A stretch of DNA of 64,000 nucleotides from Anaeromicrobium sediminis (lineage in GTDB: Bacteria > Bacillota > Clostridia > Peptostreptococcales > Thermotaleaceae). A program made the position numbers and the translations under genes. Within the stretch, counting starts at the first letter, position 1. Each line of letters begins with the position of its first letter. The notes beneath the pieces were generated by a model. That model was not told the origin of the DNA and did not search any database. It saw only the letters and a program-made list of their open reading frames with translations. Location of the stretch: NCBI RefSeq assembly GCF_002270055.1, contig NZ_NIBG01000018.1, positions 1 to 64,000 of the forward strand, given 5' to 3'. Of the stretch, positions 20,120-29,333 are shown in pieces.

Positions 20120-20512
20120 ATGGCTAAAGTACAATACTATGGTACAGGAAGAAGAAAGAAGTCTATCGCTAGAGTAAGACTAGTTCCTGGACAAGGAAAT
20201 ATAACTATTAATGGAAGAGACGTAGAAGAATATTTCAACTACGAAACATTAAGAAGAGAAGTAAGAAGACCTCTTACTTTAACTGAAACAGAAGGAAAGT
20301 TTGATGTTATCGCAAAGGTACACGGTGGTGGATACACTGGTCAAGCTGGAGCTTTAAGACATGGTATCTCAAGAGCTTTATTAAAAGCTGATGGAGAATT
20401 TAGACCTACTCTTAAGAAAATTGGTTTCTTAACAAGAGACCCAAGAATGAAGGAAAGAAAGAAGTACGGATTAAAGAAAGCAAGACGTGCTCCACAATTC
20501 TCAAAGAGATAA
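20120..20512 (+). CDS. rpsI: 30S ribosomal protein S9
   Basis: S9 has a C-terminal tail reaching P-site tRNA. The 130-residue product has [18 protein letters not shown] at the start and ends [12 protein letters not shown] with the conserved terminal Lys-Arg. Confidence 0.98.
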   Translation: MAKVQYYGTGRRKKSIARVRLVPGQGNITINGRDVEEYFNYETLRREVRRPLTLTETEGKFDVIAKVHGGGYTGQAGALRHGISRALLKADGEFRPTLKKIGFLTRDPRMKERKKYGLKKARRAPQFSKR

Positions 20513-20532
20513 TATTTTCTATAGAGAAATTA

Positions 20533-20569
20533 AAACACTATTCAGTTTTAAACTGGATAGTGTTTTTTT
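20533..20569 (+). terminator. Terminator after rpsI
   Basis: AAACACTATTCAGTTT pairs with AAACTGGATAGTGTTT with one mismatch and is followed by a run of T. It ends the rplM-rpsI transcript. Confidence 0.85.
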
Positions 20570-20620
20570 ACTTACTAGGAAATTATAACATTCACAAAAC
20601 TGTAAATAAGTAAAAAATAA

Positions 20621-20740
20621 GGGGGTGTGGGGGAAGAATTCCCCTGCCTCTTTAAAGGAAGGTGCTCAGATTGCGTTAGCATACGCCTGCGGCAACCATA
20701 GGGTTCCATAACGAATCATAGGTCGTATGATTTTTTTATT
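20621..20740 (+). other. GC-rich structured intergenic element
   Basis: A 120-nt patch, clearly richer in G and C than the flanks, sits between rpsI and the next gene. It contains GGGGAAGAATTCCCC, GCGT-TAGCAT-ACGC and AACC-ATA-GGTT type hairpins. It ends in AATCATA-GGTCG-TATGATT followed by a T-run (20714-20737), which looks like an intrinsic terminator. No reading frame is credible. It may be a small RNA or a dispersed repeat copy. Confidence 0.4.
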
Positions 20741-20830
20741 TTGTACTAAATGAAAAAAATTATATATATAATAGTAAAAATGTACAAACTAATTAGAGTT
20801 ATATTATTAAAAAAATAAATGGGTGGTATT

Positions 20831-21994
20831 ATGAGATTGAATAATAGAAAATATTCTATAAAGGGCTACATGAACTTATTAATTGTAATATTAATAGCCA
20901 TTACATACTATAAATTTGTAGATAATTTAGATTCTATGTATAGAAATATAAGTGCCATAATAAACAAAGTATTAAGTATATTAAAGCCATTTTTGGGAGC
21001 ATTAATAATAGCATATATATTAGATCCATTAGTTAAGTGGATAGAATTTAAAGTATTAAGTAGAATAAATAATATTAAAGATAAATATAAGAGACCTATA
21101 AGTATAGGTTTAGTTGTAGTGTTCATTGGAGGACTTGTTACTATTATACTTATTCTAATAATACCAGCTACCATAAGTAGTATTAAAGATTTAGTTAATA
21201 ACCTTCCAAGTTATATAAATAAGACTGAAGATAAAATTTTAGAGTTAATTAACCTAATAGACAAAAAAGACTCATATAATTTTGTGCAAATATTAAATGA
21301 AAATATAAAAGAAATGTTTAATAGATTAGGACATATGGCAACTAATGGTATAAATAACATATTAGATGGAGTAGTTATATTTACATCTAAAACATTAAAT
21401 ATAGTATTAGCAGGTATAGTATCCTTTTATATGCTCATGTATAAGGATAGAATAATAAGTTCAACTAGACGTATATTAAGAGCCTATTTAGATGATGATA
21501 CTGTGGATGGAATTGAGAAGTTTGTAATAGAAGGGGATAAAATATTTGTTAAATATGTTATAGGGAAATCTATTGATTCTTTAATCATAGGGATTATGGC
21601 ATTTGTAATTTTAACTATTATTAAAAGTCCCTATGTATTATTAATTAGTATAATAGTTACTATTACAAATATGATTCCCTATTTCGGTCCATTAATAGGA
21701 ATGATAGTAGGATTTATGTTTGTATCTTTTTACAGTAGCACTAAAGCTTTATGGGTACTCATATTATTATTCTTCTTACAACAGTTTGATAGTTTTTATC
21801 TAACTCCCAAAATTTTAGGAAATAAAATTGGAATAAATCCCATATGGATTATATTTTCTATCATATTAGGAGGAAGTTTGTTTGGTATAGTTGGCATGTT
21901 TTTGGGCGTTCCTGTCGTATCTGTAATGCTTATTACCTTTGACAAAGTAGTGGAAAAGAGATTGAAGAATAAAAATAAATTTAAAAAAGAATAG
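20831..21994 (+). CDS. AI-2E family transporter (DUF20 membrane protein)
   Basis: A 387-residue polytopic membrane protein with the family layout: two N-terminal helices, a soluble segment near residues 110-200, then a C-terminal helix bundle containing NMIPYFGPLIGMIVG and FLGVPVV. Named family members include autoinducer-2 exporters and Na+/H+ antiporters, so the substrate is unknown. I start at 20831, since GGGTGG at 20821 serves as its ribosome binding site. Confidence 0.8.
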   Translation: MRLNNRKYSIKGYMNLLIVILIAITYYKFVDNLDSMYRNISAIINKVLSILKPFLGALIIAYILDPLVKWIEFKVLSRINNIKDKYKRPISIGLVVVFIGGLVTIILILIIPATISSIKDLVNNLPSYINKTEDKILELINLIDKKDSYNFVQILNENIKEMFNRLGHMATNGINNILDGVVIFTSKTLNIVLAGIVSFYMLMYKDRIISSTRRILRAYLDDDTVDGIEKFVIEGDKIFVKYVIGKSIDSLIIGIMAFVILTIIKSPYVLLISIIVTITNMIPYFGPLIGMIVGFMFVSFYSSTKALWVLILLFFLQQFDSFYLTPKILGNKIGINPIWIIFSIILGGSLFGIVGMFLGVPVVSVMLITFDKVVEKRLKNKNKFKKE

Positions 21995-22101
21995 TAGACT
22001 AGATTATAATAGTTTAAATATAATACCTCTCATATATTTGTAAAAGGCGAATAAAATATATTAGTATGGTTCGGGAAAAGGCAAATATGTGAGGTGATAG
22101 T

Positions 22102-22806
22102 TTGATATTAATTGTAAGAAAAAGGTATATATATTTATCATTAATTATTATCATACTTATAGGTACATTGTTATTATTAATGCCAGATAAATTTATAAGT
22201 ACTTTTAAATTTAATGTGAGTAAAGTAATAATATTAGATGCAGGCCATGGAGGAATAGATGGAGGGGCTGTGGGTAAAAATGGAACCACTGAAAGTAAGG
22301 TTAATTTACAAATAGCTTTAAGATTAAGGGAGTTATTAGAAGAACAAGGAATTATTGTGATCCTTACACGGGATGAAGATGTGGGATTATATTCTGATTC
22401 TGGAACCATAAGAAAGAAAAAAAATGAAGATTTAAGAGAACGCAGAAAAATGATGAATGGAAATAATGCTGACTTATTTATTAGTATCCATATGAATAGT
22501 TTTCCTGAATCTAAGTATTATGGGGCTCAAACCTTCTATCCAGAAAATTCTGAAGAAAGCGAATTGTTAGCTAAGTATATTCAAGAACAATTAAAAAAGG
22601 TTTTAAATAACAAAAATCATAGGGAAGCTAAATGTAAAAAGGATGTATACATATTAAAAGAATGTAGTATTCCAACGGTATTGGTAGAATGTGGTTTTTT
22701 AAGTAATTCACAGGAAGAAAAATTACTTTTGAACAATACATATCAAGAGAAGGTGGCCTGGGCCATGTATGTGGGTATATTAAAGTACTTTGAAGAAATA
22801 GATTAG
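22102..22806 (+). CDS. cwlD: Germination-specific N-acetylmuramoyl-L-alanine amidase CwlD
   Basis: CwlD helps form muramic-delta-lactam in the spore cortex. The 234-residue product has one N-terminal membrane anchor (residues about 8-28) and an Amidase_3 domain. Zinc ligands are His in DAGHGGIDGG, Glu in TESKVNL and His in ISIHMNS; the catalytic Glu is in VECGFLSN. The start is TTG behind GAGGTGA. The short length and single domain favour CwlD over secreted autolysins. Confidence 0.85.
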   Translation: MILIVRKRYIYLSLIIIILIGTLLLLMPDKFISTFKFNVSKVIILDAGHGGIDGGAVGKNGTTESKVNLQIALRLRELLEEQGIIVILTRDEDVGLYSDSGTIRKKKNEDLRERRKMMNGNNADLFISIHMNSFPESKYYGAQTFYPENSEESELLAKYIQEQLKKVLNNKNHREAKCKKDVYILKECSIPTVLVECGFLSNSQEEKLLLNNTYQEKVAWAMYVGILKYFEEID

Positions 22807-23095
22807 GATACTTGTGGATAAAATGTGAACAAAAAAACTAAAAACTGCTAAAAGTCAGAAAATTACACGTATATAGAATATTATGTTTATCCACAATTTA
22901 TACACTATGGAAATTAACATGTGTATGAATATGTGGATAAACATAGGTTACATTTATAAAATAATAGATTCAGGAATGTTTAGAAAATTAACATTTATAA
23001 ATATAGATTATCCATAAAGGAAAAGCTATGTTTGTAAATGTCTTTTTTTGTAGATTTATTATGACAAAAAATTATCAAAATTATTAATTTAATCG
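22807..23095 (+). other. Gene-free region with a DnaA-box cluster
   Basis: Three exact DnaA boxes occur within 130 bp: TGTGGATAA at 22813-22821 and 22932-22940 (reverse) and TTATCCACA at 22887-22895 (forward). One-mismatch copies lie at 22898-22906 (TTATACACT), 22920-22928 (TGTGTATGA) and 23008-23016 (TTATCCATA). AT-rich DNA follows. No gene is visible. dnaA and dnaN are not in the window, so this is more likely an accessory DnaA-binding locus than oriC. Confidence 0.65.
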
Positions 23096-23124
23096 TTGCC
23101 ATGTGAGGACGAGGATAGTATACT
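23096..23124 (+). promoter_or_regulatory. Promoter of the hydrogenase-sensor operon
   Basis: TTGCCA (23096-23101) and TATACT (23119-23124) with a 17-bp spacer, identical in hexamers and spacing to the S10 promoter. It lies immediately downstream of the DnaA boxes and gives a leader of about 35 nt. Confidence 0.65.
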
Positions 23125-23164
23125 GTTTATGAATATAACTGGATAAAAAAAGGGTGATATAATT

Positions 23165-23404
23165 ATGGAGATTAGTGTATGTGTTGGAAGTGCCTGTCAT
23201 TTAAAAGGATCCCAAAAGGTAATAAAGAGATTACAAGAACTTGTTAAGATGAAAAACCTTGAAGATGAGATAGTTATAAAAGCATCATTCTGCTTAGGTC
23301 AATGTAATGATTATGTATCTGTAAAGGTGGAAGATGTAATAAGTTCTGTAAATGAAAGTACTGTGGATAAGTTTTTTAATGAAAATATTTTAGGGAGGCT
23401 TTAA
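23165..23404 (+). CDS. Thioredoxin-like [2Fe-2S] ferredoxin (NuoE-type)
   Basis: A 79-residue protein with Cys residues spaced as in the small [2Fe-2S] thioredoxin-fold domain: VCVGSACHLKGS near the N-terminus and FCLGQCND in the middle. Such proteins pass electrons to flavin or iron-sulfur enzymes. It is the first gene of the operon and ends two bases before the hydrogenase-like sensor, so it probably serves as its redox partner. Confidence 0.8.
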   Translation: MEISVCVGSACHLKGSQKVIKRLQELVKMKNLEDEIVIKASFCLGQCNDYVSVKVEDVISSVNESTVDKFFNENILGRL

Positions 23405-23406
23405 GG

Positions 23407-25107
23407 ATGAACATTTTAAACTTTTCAAAAGCCAATTGTAAGAATTGTTATAAATGCTTAAGAAGCTGTCCTGTAAAAGCTATTAAAATTAAAAATGAAC
23501 AAGCGGAAATTGTGAGTGAAAAATGTATTGGTTGCGGAAATTGCTTTAGGGTATGTCCACAAAATGCACGAAAAATTAAAAGTGATTTAGAAAAGGTTAA
23601 AGATGCTATTAAAGATGGTAAAAAAGTAATAGCTAGTGTAGCCCCTAGTTATGTAGGTGCTTTTAATATGAAGACTGTAGGACAATTTGCAACAGGGTTA
23701 CTTAAACTTGGATTTAGTATAGTAGAAGAAACTGCTATTGGAGCTGAAATAGTATCAGAAATATATAAGAATAAGATAGAAAAAAATGATAAAAGAATAC
23801 ATATCACTACTTGTTGTCCAGCAGCCAATGACCTGATAGAAAACTATTATCCAAAACTAGTAGACTTTATGTTACCAGTAGTGTCACCTATGATAGCCCA
23901 TGGAAAAATTATAAAAGAAAAGCATGGAAGGGATTCTTATGTAGTATTCATAGGTCCCTGTATTGCAAAGAAGTTAGAGGCTGTAGATTTTCGACATAAT
24001 GATACAGTGGATGCAGTAATAACTTTTGATGAATTAGAAGAGTGGTTTCATAATAATAAAATAGAACTTGATCATTTAGATGAAAGTGATTTTAATAAAG
24101 GTTCATTCAAAAGGGGTAGAGCTTATCCCTTAGAATCAGTTTTAAATGATGAAAATGTATCTAGGGAGTACGAAATACTTAAGGTAAGTGGCATTGAAAA
24201 TTGCATAGAAACTTTAGAATCTATCGAAAATAACTATTTAGATAAGGTCTGTTTAGAAATAAATACTTGTAATGGTAGCTGTATAAAAGGTCCAGCTATG
24301 ACTGGAAAAAATTTTTACAAAGTAAAAAATGCAGTAAAGGACTATGTGAATGAAGCTAAAGAGAAAGAGACCTTTGAAAATTTTAATTGTAAAAATTTCA
24401 ATAAAAAATTCTTAGATAAGAGTCCTATGAAAAAAGAAGCATCAGAAGAGGACATAAATGAAATACTTAGAAAAATAGGTAAGTATGAAAAAAATGATGA
24501 ACTAAATTGTGGAGGATGTGGCTATAACACCTGTAGGGAAAAGGCTCAAGCCGTATATGAAGGTATGGCAGAGCTAAATATGTGTCTTCCATTCATGAGA
24601 AGTAAGGCAGAGGGACTTACTAATGTGATCTTTGAACATTCGCCTAACGGAATAATATTGATAAATAATGACTTAAAAATTAAAGAGCTTAATAATAAGG
24701 CTGAAAAATTATTTCATATAAAGGCCCATGAAGTAAAGAATAAGCCTGTTCAAGTGATTTTAGAAGATGAATTATTTAGAAGAGTTCTTAATACGAAAGA
24801 GAGTATTATAGGTAAGAAAATCTATTATAAGGAATACAATATTGTATTATTTCAAAGTATTATATATTTAGAAAAGGAAAATATACTACTTGCCATTATG
24901 ACAAACATAACAGAAGAAGAAAAACACAAACAAGAGTTAACCCTAGTAAAGGAAAATACCATAGATGCGGCACAAAAGGTAATAGAAAAACAGATGAGAG
25001 TGGCCCAAGAGATTGCCAGTTTACTTGGAGAAACCACAGCTGAGACTAAGGGAATACTTACTAAGTTAAAGAAGATAGTTCTTCAAGAAAATGGTGATTA
25101 CAGATGA
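23407..25107 (+). CDS. Putative sensory [FeFe] hydrogenase with PAS domain (HsfB/HydS type)
   Basis: 566 residues. Domains in order: two 4Fe-4S ferredoxin motifs (CKNCYKCLRSCP, residues 11-22, and CIGCGNCFRVCP near 40), an H-cluster-type domain with TTCCPA (about 134), GPCIAKK (about 184) and CNGSCIKGP (about 289), a 4Fe-4S CGGCGYNTC motif (about 369), a PAS domain (about 405-510) and a C-terminal coiled coil. Compared with catalytic hydrogenases the three H-cluster motifs are altered, as in the sensory group C. There is no kinase domain. The stop overlaps the phosphatase start (ATGA), suggesting that signal output passes to it. Confidence 0.8.
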   Translation: MNILNFSKANCKNCYKCLRSCPVKAIKIKNEQAEIVSEKCIGCGNCFRVCPQNARKIKSDLEKVKDAIKDGKKVIASVAPSYVGAFNMKTVGQFATGLLKLGFSIVEETAIGAEIVSEIYKNKIEKNDKRIHITTCCPAANDLIENYYPKLVDFMLPVVSPMIAHGKIIKEKHGRDSYVVFIGPCIAKKLEAVDFRHNDTVDAVITFDELEEWFHNNKIELDHLDESDFNKGSFKRGRAYPLESVLNDENVSREYEILKVSGIENCIETLESIENNYLDKVCLEINTCNGSCIKGPAMTGKNFYKVKNAVKDYVNEAKEKETFENFNCKNFNKKFLDKSPMKKEASEEDINEILRKIGKYEKNDELNCGGCGYNTCREKAQAVYEGMAELNMCLPFMRSKAEGLTNVIFEHSPNGIILINNDLKIKELNNKAEKLFHIKAHEVKNKPVQVILEDELFRRVLNTKESIIGKKIYYKEYNIVLFQSIIYLEKENILLAIMTNITEEEKHKQELTLVKENTIDAAQKVIEKQMRVAQEIASLLGETTAETKGILTKLKKIVLQENGDYR

Positions 25108-26276
25108 GATATTTTATAGATGTATCATCAAATAGTCTAAACAAGTATGAGGAAGAATTGTGTGGAGATAAGGTTGAAATAATAAGAAATGAAGATAGTG
25201 TAATTATAGTTGTAGCAGATGGTTTAGGCAGCGGAGTAAAGGCAAATATACTAGCTACACTAACTTCAAAAATAGCAGCGACCATGCTAAATGAAGGCAT
25301 TAGCATAGAAGAGACTGTAGACACCATAATAAATACACTGCCTGAGTGCAAAGTAAGGAAATTAGCTTATGCTACCTTTACAATGATAAAGATAAAGGAT
25401 GATGGTAGTGTTTATATAGCAGAATATGATAATCCTCCATTCATATTAGTTAGTGGAAATAAACACTTAGAAGTGGTAAAGAGAAAAAAACAATTACAGG
25501 GAAAAATAATAAAGGAAAGTGATTTTACATTATCTCCTGGAGATACTCTTACTGTAGTTAGTGACGGAGTTATTCATGCAGGAGTAGGGGCCTATTTAAA
25601 TTTAGGTTGGCAATGGGATAATGTAAGGGATTACTTAGTAAATATAAACTTGAAAGAAAAATCAGCAGATAGTATAGGAAAGAATTTAATAGATGTATGT
25701 GAAAATTTATATGGAGGAAAACCTGGAGATGATACTACAGTAGTATCCGTAAAGGTTAGAGAGCCTGAAATAATAAATATGTTAATAGGACCACCACAGG
25801 ATAAAATGAAGGATAAGGAAGTTGTATACGATTGGATAAGGGGAAATGGTAAAAAGATAGTATGTGGTGGAACGGCAGCTAATGTGGTAGCTAGAGAACT
25901 AAATAGAAAAATGAAAGTAAGTATGGACATAATAGACCATGAAGTACCACCTATAGGATATATAGATGGAGTAGACTTGACTACAGAAGGAGTTCTTACT
26001 TTAAATAATGCATTAAAAAGAATAGAATATTATAGGGAAAAGGGAGAATTAGCTTTTAAAAAGTCCTTTTATAATAAAAAAGATGGAGCATCCATATTGG
26101 CTAAAACCATAATAGAAGATTGTACCCATCTAAATGTTTGGATTGGTTCAGCAGTGAATCCTGCTCACCAAAAATCGGATTTTCCTATTAATTATTCTAA
26201 TAAATTAAAAATAATAAATGACATGATAAAAGTTATAAGAGAAATGGGAAAAGTTGTGACTAAAAAAAGTATATAA
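25104..26276 (+). CDS. SpoIIE-type PP2C serine phosphatase
   Basis: 390 residues. The first about 220 form a PP2C domain with metal-binding motifs VVADGLGSG, VVSDGVIHAG and GDDTTVVSV. The remaining 170 residues, including GGTAANVVARELN, are an accessory domain I cannot name. It is translationally coupled to the PAS-hydrogenase gene. PP2C phosphatases next to group C hydrogenases are known; the target phosphoprotein is not identified here. Confidence 0.82.
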   Translation: MRYFIDVSSNSLNKYEEELCGDKVEIIRNEDSVIIVVADGLGSGVKANILATLTSKIAATMLNEGISIEETVDTIINTLPECKVRKLAYATFTMIKIKDDGSVYIAEYDNPPFILVSGNKHLEVVKRKKQLQGKIIKESDFTLSPGDTLTVVSDGVIHAGVGAYLNLGWQWDNVRDYLVNINLKEKSADSIGKNLIDVCENLYGGKPGDDTTVVSVKVREPEIINMLIGPPQDKMKDKEVVYDWIRGNGKKIVCGGTAANVVARELNRKMKVSMDIIDHEVPPIGYIDGVDLTTEGVLTLNNALKRIEYYREKGELAFKKSFYNKKDGASILAKTIIEDCTHLNVWIGSAVNPAHQKSDFPINYSNKLKIINDMIKVIREMGKVVTKKSI

Positions 26277-26287
26277 CGAGGTGACCT

Positions 26288-27739
26288 ATGATTAAATTTC
26301 AAAGTAATGTACAAGTAATAAAGTTTGAAGTATTAAAAGAAGTAGCAAAAGCAGCTATGGAAGATAGATTATTACAGGATTATAAAAAACTGCCAAAAAA
26401 AATAATAAAAGGTCCAAAGCCTAGAACTAGGTGTTGTATATATAAGGAAAGGGCCATAATGAAACAAAGGGTAAGAGCAGCTATGGGAGGAAAAAGCAAT
26501 AATAAAAATATTATAGAGGTATTGGATATAGCTTGCGATGCCTGTCCTATAAATAGATTTACAATAACAGAAGCCTGTAGAGGATGTTTAGCCCATAGAT
26601 GTTCAGAAGCATGTCCCGTAGGAGCCATATATCATGTGGGACAAAGGGCATACATTAATCAAAATATATGTATAGAATGTGGTAAGTGTAGGGATGCTTG
26701 TCAATACAATGCCGTATCAGATGTAATGAGACCTTGTAGAGGATCTTGTCCTACAGGAGCCTTAACATTAGATGAAGATAAAACTGTTGTAATTAACGAT
26801 GATTTATGTGTACAGTGTGGTATATGCATTGTACAATGCCCATTTGGTGCCATAATGGATAAATCATTTATAGCAGATATAATAGATATTATAAAACATT
26901 CAAGGGGAAATACTAAATATAAAACCTATGCTGTAGTAGCACCAGCCATAGTAAGTCAGTTTAATACAGAGTTTTTTAAGGTTGTAGAAGCCATAAAGAA
27001 ATTAGGATTTTATGATGTGATAGAAGCAGCAGAGGGAGCTGATTTAGTAGCCCATTATGAAACAGAAGAATTTTTAGAAAAGTCAAAGGAAGATGGGGTA
27101 ATGACTACATCCTGTTGCCCGGCCTTTGTAAAGTATGCAGAAATAACATATCCACAATTTAAGGATAATATATCTTCTACTGTATCACCTATGATAGCCA
27201 TAAGTAGACTTATAAAGGAAAAGGATGAAAAGGCAAAGGTAGTATTTATTGGACCTTGCGTTGCAAAAAAAGCAGAGGCTATGAGGGAAGATGTAAAAGG
27301 GGATACGGACTTTGTAATGAGTTTTGAAGAATTATATGCCATGTTAGTTGCTAAAGATATTAAGATTGAAGATTGCCAAGGTGATTTTAATAGTAAGGCA
27401 ACACCTAATGCTAAGATGTTTGCCAGAAGTGCAGGAGTAACAGAGGCAATAAAAAATGTAATAGATAAGGAAAAAATAGATGTGGACTTTAAACCAGTCA
27501 CTTGTAATGGATTAAAAGAATGTGACAAGGCATTTAAAATGTTAAAAGTGGGACGTTTAAATGGAAACTTTGTAGAAGGTATGGCTTGCGTTGATGGTTG
27601 TATTGGAGGGCCTGTTAATTTAATCAGAAGAAAACAAAATGCTAAAAAAGTAAATGATTATGCAAAAGAATCTAAGAATGTTAATGGGGATTATATTGTA
27701 GGTGAAAGTAAAAAAATAGATTTACATATGCATAGATAA
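26288..27739 (+). CDS. [FeFe] hydrogenase, group B type
   Basis: 483 residues. The N-terminal half is rich in Fe-S ligands (CDACP near 83, CRGCLAHRCSEACP, CIECGKCRDAC, CVQCGICIVQCP). The catalytic domain has TTSCCPA (about 274), GPCVAKKAEA (about 323) and GMACVDGCIGGP (about 432), which place it in group B rather than the classical group A (TSCCPxW, GGGQP). It presumably interconverts protons and hydrogen with ferredoxin. Last gene of the operon, followed by a terminator. Confidence 0.82.
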   Translation: MIKFQSNVQVIKFEVLKEVAKAAMEDRLLQDYKKLPKKIIKGPKPRTRCCIYKERAIMKQRVRAAMGGKSNNKNIIEVLDIACDACPINRFTITEACRGCLAHRCSEACPVGAIYHVGQRAYINQNICIECGKCRDACQYNAVSDVMRPCRGSCPTGALTLDEDKTVVINDDLCVQCGICIVQCPFGAIMDKSFIADIIDIIKHSRGNTKYKTYAVVAPAIVSQFNTEFFKVVEAIKKLGFYDVIEAAEGADLVAHYETEEFLEKSKEDGVMTTSCCPAFVKYAEITYPQFKDNISSTVSPMIAISRLIKEKDEKAKVVFIGPCVAKKAEAMREDVKGDTDFVMSFEELYAMLVAKDIKIEDCQGDFNSKATPNAKMFARSAGVTEAIKNVIDKEKIDVDFKPVTCNGLKECDKAFKMLKVGRLNGNFVEGMACVDGCIGGPVNLIRRKQNAKKVNDYAKESKNVNGDYIVGESKKIDLHMHR

Positions 27740-27751
27740 AAAAAATAGATT

Positions 27752-27786
27752 AAAAGAGTAGACTTTATTAAAGTTTACTCTTTTTT
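27752..27786 (+). terminator. Terminator after the hydrogenase operon
   Basis: AAAAGAGTAGACTTT pairs with AAAGTTTACTCTTTT around a short ATT loop, with one G-U pair, and ends in a T-run. Confidence 0.85.
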
Positions 27787-27787
27787 C

Positions 27788-27817
27788 GTATAGACATGTA
27801 TTTAAAAGTAAATACTA
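27788..27817 (+). promoter_or_regulatory. Possible forespore sigma-G promoter of the ger operon
   Basis: GTATA (27788-27792) and AATACTA (27811-27817) are 18 bp apart. Both agree with the sigma-G consensus (GHATR, CATNHTA) except the first base of the -10. Forespore expression is expected for germination receptors. Confidence 0.4.
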
Positions 27818-27849
27818 ATATTTGTAATAATAGGTTAAGGAGTTAGAGT

Positions 27850-29328
27850 ATGGATAAAGATAAAGTGTTATCATTGTCATTAAAAGAGAATATAGAAATA
27901 TTTGACAAGGGTTTTAATAAGGACGTTACTATAAAATATAGAAAATTTAAATATAGAAATGAAATAGACTGTTGTCTAATATATGCAGGAGACATGATTG
28001 ATGGAGAAACCATATATGAAACCATATTAAGACCTATGCAATCGGATAGGAAATTTCCAGAAGCTGATTTGATTCCATATTTAATACAAAATGTAATAAT
28101 TAGCCATGATGTTAATGTTAAAAATAAAGTAAATGATATGATTGGAGATATACTTTATGGCTTTGTGGTATTTTTAATAGATGGAGAAAATGAAGGTATA
28201 GTAATGCCAGCTCAAGGTTGGGAGGAAAGAAGCATAAGTGAGCCCATATCAGAGCAGGTAGTAAGAGGTCCTAGAGAGTCATTTAATGAAGCTATAATGA
28301 CAAATGTAGGACTCCTTAGGAGAAAAATTAAAAGTCCAAATTTGAGATTTAAATTTAGAGAAATTGGCAAAGAAACTAGAACTAGGGTGTGTATCAGTTA
28401 TCTAGAAAATGTAGCAGAAATTAAGATTGTAAAAGAAATAGAAAAGAGATTAGATACCATAGATATAGATGGAATACTAGAAGGCGGTTATATAGAAGAA
28501 TTAATAAGAGACGAACCCCTATCTCCCTTTGCTACTATAGGTGGAAGTGAAAGGCCTGACACCATAGCAGGCAAATTATTAGAAGGGAGAGTCGCCATAT
28601 TTGTGGATGGTGCCCCCTATGTGCTTACTATGCCCTATGTGTTTATAGAATATTTTCAAACTAATGAAGATTATTATAATGGGTATATGTATTCATCTTT
28701 TAATAGGATGTTAAGGCTTTTAGGTTTTTTCCTATCTACCAGTGTACCAGCAATTTATGTGGCCTTAGTAACCTTTCATCAGGAGATGGTTCCAACTCCT
28801 TTGATACTTAGTATATCAGCAGCTAGGGATGGTGTTCCTTTCCCTACTATTGTGGAGGCCCTACTTCTCTTGTTAGCCTTTGAATTATTAAGAGAGGGTG
28901 GAATTAGATTACCTGCTCCTATTGGTTCTACAATAAGTTTTGTTGGAGCTATTATATTAGGACAGGCCGCAGTAGATGCAAAGTTTGTTAGTGCCCCAAT
29001 TGTAATAATAACGGCCCTAACGGGAATAACAAATTTTTTATTACCTAACATGATAGGCCCCCTTAATGTGGTAAGATTAACATTTTTAATATTGGCCTCT
29101 TTCTTAGGTCTATATGGATACATCTTTGGAGTTATGGGACTCATAATACATTTAGTGTCTATGAAGTCCTTTGGAATACCTTATATGCTAGATATTGGAG
29201 AATTAAAGTTCCAAGAAGTAAAAGATACGGCCATAAGAGCACCTTGGTGGTATATGACCTTAAGGCCAACCTTGATAGGTAAGAAAAATAGAGTTAGGCA
29301 AAGAAAAAAATCACATAAAAAAAGGTGA
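27850..29328 (+). CDS. Spore germination receptor A subunit (GerA family)
   Basis: 492 residues: a soluble N-terminal region to about residue 240, then about five or six membrane helices, as in GerAA/GerKA. The conserved segment PFATIGGSERPDTIAGKLLE and GRVAIFVDGAPYVLTMPYVF are present. It acts in the inner spore membrane with the B and C subunits to sense nutrients. First gene of the operon; ends with a basic tail. Confidence 0.93.
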   Translation: MDKDKVLSLSLKENIEIFDKGFNKDVTIKYRKFKYRNEIDCCLIYAGDMIDGETIYETILRPMQSDRKFPEADLIPYLIQNVIISHDVNVKNKVNDMIGDILYGFVVFLIDGENEGIVMPAQGWEERSISEPISEQVVRGPRESFNEAIMTNVGLLRRKIKSPNLRFKFREIGKETRTRVCISYLENVAEIKIVKEIEKRLDTIDIDGILEGGYIEELIRDEPLSPFATIGGSERPDTIAGKLLEGRVAIFVDGAPYVLTMPYVFIEYFQTNEDYYNGYMYSSFNRMLRLLGFFLSTSVPAIYVALVTFHQEMVPTPLILSISAARDGVPFPTIVEALLLLLAFELLREGGIRLPAPIGSTISFVGAIILGQAAVDAKFVSAPIVIITALTGITNFLLPNMIGPLNVVRLTFLILASFLGLYGYIFGVMGLIIHLVSMKSFGIPYMLDIGELKFQEVKDTAIRAPWWYMTLRPTLIGKKNRVRQRKKSHKKR

Positions 29329-29333
29329 TTTAG

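Noticed and set aside
22807-23095. Chromosomal origin oriC
   Set aside because: dnaA, dnaN, rpmH and gidA are not adjacent. A DnaA-box cluster alone does not make an origin.
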